A stretch of DNA of 64,000 bases, taken from the NCBI GenBank assembly GCA_036877525.1, contig JAZGTH010000059.1:1240001-1304000 (forward strand), given 5' to 3'. Numbering within the stretch: position 1 is the stretch's first letter; each line of letters opens with the position of its first letter. Made by a program: the position numbers and the translations under genes. This document shows positions 60,888 to 64,000 of the stretch, piece by piece. This DNA is from Chromobotia macracanthus (Eukaryota; Chordata; Actinopteri; Cypriniformes; Botiidae). The notes below the pieces were generated by a model. The model worked only from the letters and a program-made list of their open reading frames with translations. It made no database searches and had not been told where the DNA came from.

Positions 60888-62339
60888 ACCACTGTAGCTT
60901 TGCTGTAAGTCACATTTCACAGTAATGAGATCTTTACAAATGTTCACAGTATATTGATGGTTACAATATCACTTATTACAGTGTTTTGTAAACTAACTAA
61001 GCCTTACCTGACTTTGCAAATAACATTTGGTTAATCTGATTACCTAATTAATTTACCTGATTGCATTCTTTGCTGTGAATGATATAAAAAGGGTACCTGA
61101 TAAACAGACTTGCTAATTCCTACAAATTACTGTCTGATAAAGAGCTGTTTTCAGCTTCTTGTGGTCCACTCTACACATGTGTTTGTCCAGAGGAAAGACT
61201 GTTTGAATAGGATGAGTAGGTGTGTGACAGATAAAAAGGTTATTTATCAAGTGATTTTAAAAGGTTTCTTGTGTTGATGGCCACTACATAATGTGCACAG
61301 AGAAGTTTCAATTAAAAGGAATTAAAATACTTTATATTTTGTGTTTATTATTGATGGTGAATTGACATTTTGTTTATATTATATCAGGGTTAAAGTAACA
61401 ACTGATGTGTCTGTTAATTCAGTAATATCATATTTTTCTGAACCATATACCCATTGGTTATATCACCCATTGGTTGTTACACTGCATGGGCCCAAAATGG
61501 TGTTTGGCATATTTGTACAGGTATGTATAGTGAAGTGAAAGTGAAGAACAGAAGTTCAAACTTTAGGTATTTAAAATAGTTTACACTCCTTTACAGCCCA
61601 GAAACTTTACTAACTGTAAAATGCAAAACCAGCACAACAAAAAACAATTTTGCTTCCTCTCTTCCCACTTGTTATGGGTTCACCTCATGTATCAAACATA
61701 ACATCACAGTTCAGAAGCTTTCAAAAACTGATTTCTATTCTAAGTAACATGTCAAAAGAAGGAAGAACATTTTGAAAAAACATGCGTATGTCTGAAAGAG
61801 AAGTGACACAGGAAGTCAATGAAGTGGTGGTAAACAGATTCTGTACGTACATTTGTGTTAATTTAGTGCGATCACAGTGTAAAGCTTTTGAAACTTCCAG
61901 AGAAAGCAGCACATCTCGGTAAGCTTCTTTCATTTTATGCATGTTCCATTTTGCCTAACCGTTTCACAATTTTTAAACTGTATGTGTGTAAGAGCTTTGA
62001 TAAGGATATGTTTTAGTAATGCATCCACTTAAGAGCAGTTCTATGCAGTATATTCAATATGTAGCTTACATTAGTCTACCAAACAGGTTTGTGATCTAAA
62101 CCCTTCCACATTCTACATGCACATACAGAAAATGAGCCATGAATATGTAAATGACCTCTTTGTTTTGTTGCAAACATATGTCAGAGTTAACTTCCTCTTT
62201 CTGACCTTATTCTAACTTTTTTACTTTAATCTTATTAATGTTTCTAGGGATCAGGTGAATAATAGCTATCTATTTATTTCCTAATTCTTCTGTCAGAAGT
62301 CATTTGTGGAAAACGACCTGCCAGTAAGCAGACAGAACT
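60888..62339. other. intergenic hao2 - KLHL, with likely KLHL 5' UTR
   Basis: 1.4 kb of AT-rich DNA. A donor-like TCG|gtaagc at 61912 and an acceptor-like tcttctgtcag at about 62286-62296 suggest noncoding 5' exons of the KLHL gene, the last of which would carry the ATG at 62340. These are not certain. Confidence 0.45.
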
Positions 62340-62344
62340 ATGGG
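62340..62344 (+). CDS. KLHL-like gene: start codon at end of 5' exon
   Basis: ATGGG followed by a perfect gtaagt donor. With the next exon it gives MGNSGEEGKLRRLS. A Gly at position 2 recalls N-myristoylated proteins, but Glu at position 6 is unfavourable. The acceptor of this exon is uncertain. Confidence 0.6.
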
Positions 62345-63954
62345 GTAAGTTTTGACCATTGTACTGCATCATAATTTGTTAAAGAGTGAATTTATGCTGT
62401 ATCTTCACAGCAATGAATGGCTAACTTATTTTACATTTTTGATTCTGTTATATTTTCTAATAGTTACAGTTCTTTTATTCCAAAACTCTAAACATTATCC
62501 ACCTAAAGGGGTCAGACAGAATGCTGTCACACTTAAATAAGTGACCACTGACCATGTTGGAAATTGTTGCAGTTTACTGCATAAATATTCTAAATGTAAC
62601 AAAGTTAGATGTATAATAAGTGTGTACAGTGTGAATTGAAGAAGAATCTGAAGTTGTTATGTGACCTGTGACACATTTGTGAGAAATGTCAGTTTTAAAA
62701 CGTTCTCTGTTGAGGAGCTGTTACGTAAACCTTATCATCTTGTTTCAGAAACAGTGGAGAGGAAGGAAAACTGAGAAGACTTTCACGAATAGGAAACAGA
62801 TCACAGAGACAGCCTCCACGAACCCCTCCTCAAACAGCAGCGCCCCCAACAGCAGCCACCTTGAGATCGGCCAAGAGTGCTTCGAACGCCCCAGAATCTG
62901 CATCAAAACCACTAGTAATCCCCCCAAAACCACCAGTGTCTCAAAAGCCCAGGCCAGAAATACAAGTATTCAACTGCACAGAGCATGGGGCCGTCATACT
63001 CAAAGTAAGAAAAGTTGAAAGCAGGCTGTTATAGACTGATATAGCTGGACAACCTCAAATCAAAATTATTTACTAGATTTACTAAAACAAAGCAAGACTG
63101 TATTTTGTATACTACATTTGCAAATTGTGCATACATTGATGGCAACGTTTTCCTTGTCCCAGGGGCTGGATCATTTTCGTTGCGATAAGACACTATGTGA
63201 TGTCACTCTGGTACCCGGTGACAGCAGTGAAACTTTTCCAGTTCACAGGGTCATTATGGCTTCAGCCAGTGACTACTTCAAAGCCATGTTCACAGGTGTG
63301 TCCAACCAAATCCAGAAGCAGCATCTTCAACTATAATTAACATTTATGCATTTGGCAAAGGATTATATCCAAAGCAATTTACAATGCACTTAAGCTAAAT
63401 ATGTTTTTGTACAATTTTGTAAAACCCATGATTTTGGCGCTGCTAGTGTCCTAGTACCTGTTGAGCAACAGAAAAAGCTGTCAAAGATAATTAAAGACCC
63501 AGTTTTTAGAATGCTACCATGATTTAAATATATTACCCCATACATTTATGTTTCACACATCTGCTGTTTATTAGTTTTCTGATTCTAACTAAATCACCAT
63601 CAGAGTAAATACCACACAAAATGGTAATTTGTGCTTGCATTCTGGTTCAAAAAAGGACAGTAAACAAATAGAAAAGACACCATTTCCTGTTTGTAATCTT
63701 AGAAGCCATCATCAATCTCATTGTTGTTTATTCTCATTCCTTTGCATGGATTGGCAGGGGGCATGAAGGAGCAGGAGTTGAAGGAGATCAAGCTCCATGG
63801 CGTGAGCACTGAAGGCCTGAAGAACATCATTGAGTTCATCTACACATCTCGTCTAAACCTGAATCTTGAGACCCTACAGGACACACTAGAGGCAGCGAGC
63901 TTCCTCCAGGTGCTTCCCGTTCTCAGCTTCTGCAACCAGCTTCTTAGCCGTGAG
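62340..63954 (+). CDS. BTB-kelch protein, KLHL9/KLHL13-like (5' part, continues off window)
   Basis: Probable substrate adaptor for a CUL3 ubiquitin ligase; KLHL9 and KLHL13 are the closest relatives I recognise. Exons 62340-62344 (ATG GG), 62749-63004, 63163-63295 and 63758-63954 join in phase to give the first 197 residues. The rest of the BTB-BACK-kelch protein lies beyond the window. Residues 1-71 are basic, then rich in Pro, Ser and Ala, with PxxP motifs (RQPPRTPPQ at 22-30, PPKPPVSQKPRP at 60-71) and an RRLS site (11-14). The BTB fold starts near residue 88 (GLDHFRCDKTLCDVTLVPGD) and includes FPVHRVIMASASDYFKAMFT and GGMKEQELKEIKLHGVS. The join at residue 87 fits the KLHL9/13 pattern N-T-x-H-x-x-V-x-L-x-G-x-D. 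It could be a fish-specific paralog, so no symbol is given. The next donor is GAG|gtatga at 63955. Confidence 0.85.
62345..62748 (+). other. KLHL-like intron 1
   Basis: 404-bp AT-rich intron from gtaagt to tgtttcag. Nothing else seen. Confidence 0.6.
62749..63004 (+). CDS. KLHL-like gene: proline-rich N-terminal exon
   Basis: 256 nt, one base plus 85 codons, ending AAA|gtaaga. The coding frame reads NSGEEGKLRRLSRIGNRSQR to FNCTEHGAVILK. A longer open frame in another phase over the same bases is a shadow, because only this phase joins the BTB exon. Confidence 0.8.
63163..63295 (+). CDS. KLHL-like gene: BTB domain, first part
   Basis: GLDHFRCDKTLCDVTLVPGD, then SSETFPVHRVIMASASDYFK and AMFT. 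Acceptor ccttgtcccag; donor G|gtgtgt. Confidence 0.93.
63296..63757 (+). other. KLHL-like intron 3
   Basis: 462-bp intron containing a SINE-type tail at 63341-63390. Confidence 0.75.
63341..63390 (-). mobile_element. SINE 3' tail fragment
   Basis: CATTTATGCATTTGGCAAAG followed by GATTATATCCAAAGCAATTT and ACAATGCACT is the reverse complement of the fish SINE tail also seen at 39507-39540. Only the tail is visible. Confidence 0.6.
63758..63954 (+). CDS. KLHL-like gene: BTB domain, second part
   Basis: Completes G132, then GMKEQELKEIKLHGVSTEGL, KNIIEFIYTSRLNLNLETLQ and DTLEAASFLQVLPVLSFCNQ to SRE. Donor GAG|gtatga; the downstream exons are outside the window. Confidence 0.93.
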
Positions 63955-64000
63955 GTATGAACCCCTTAAGATGTTGTATTCATTCATCCTTTGTATGAAC

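Noticed and set aside
62686..63018. 110-codon open frame on the plus strand over the KLHL N-terminal exon
   Set aside because: It is in a different phase and cannot join the BTB exon; the chosen frame joins and matches the KLHL9/13 boundary.

Overview
This window is vertebrate nuclear DNA, almost certainly from a teleost (ray-finned) fish. The genes are split by GT-AG introns, intergenic DNA is AT-rich, and the dispersed repeats look like fish tRNA-derived SINEs and short inverted-repeat DNA elements. An otophysan or cyprinid-like fish is my best guess, but the sequence does not prove it.

Four protein-coding genes can be rebuilt exon by exon, with matching codon phases at every junction. (1) tbx15, minus strand, 8 coding exons from 20971 down to 4307, 614 residues: a T-box transcription factor. 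(2) wars2, minus strand, 6 coding exons from 36615 down to 24762, 364 residues: mitochondrial tryptophanyl-tRNA synthetase. (3) hao2, plus strand, 7 coding exons from 57654 to 60798, 357 residues: peroxisomal FMN-dependent 2-hydroxyacid oxidase. (4) The 5' part of a BTB-kelch gene of the KLHL9/KLHL13 type, plus strand, from 62340 to the window edge.

The order tbx15 - wars2 - hao2 and their strands match human chromosome 1p12, so this is a conserved synteny block. The KLHL gene after hao2 is not what follows HAO2 in human, where HSD3B genes lie. The genes do not form a pathway: one is a developmental regulator, one a mitochondrial translation enzyme, one a peroxisomal oxidase and one a probable ubiquitin-ligase adaptor. 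What links them is shared location, including large noncoding stretches near a developmental gene: the 7.1-kb first intron of wars2 and the 21-kb gap between wars2 and hao2.

Layout: 1-4306 tbx15 3' flank; 4307-20971 tbx15; 20972-24761 tbx15 promoter side and wars2 3' end; 24762-36615 wars2; 36616-57653 intergenic, with a SINE, microsatellites and inverted-repeat elements; 57654-60798 hao2, with a 785-bp inverted-repeat element in intron 4; 60799-62339 short intergenic; 62340-63954 start of the KLHL gene.

I found no new multi-gene system. The most notable observations are a possible 30/35-nt microexon in tbx15, a 22-bp minisatellite inside a SINE, a 1.1-kb element with 91-bp inverted arms at 92% identity, a near-perfect 34-bp hairpin, and a proline-rich N-terminus on the KLHL protein.
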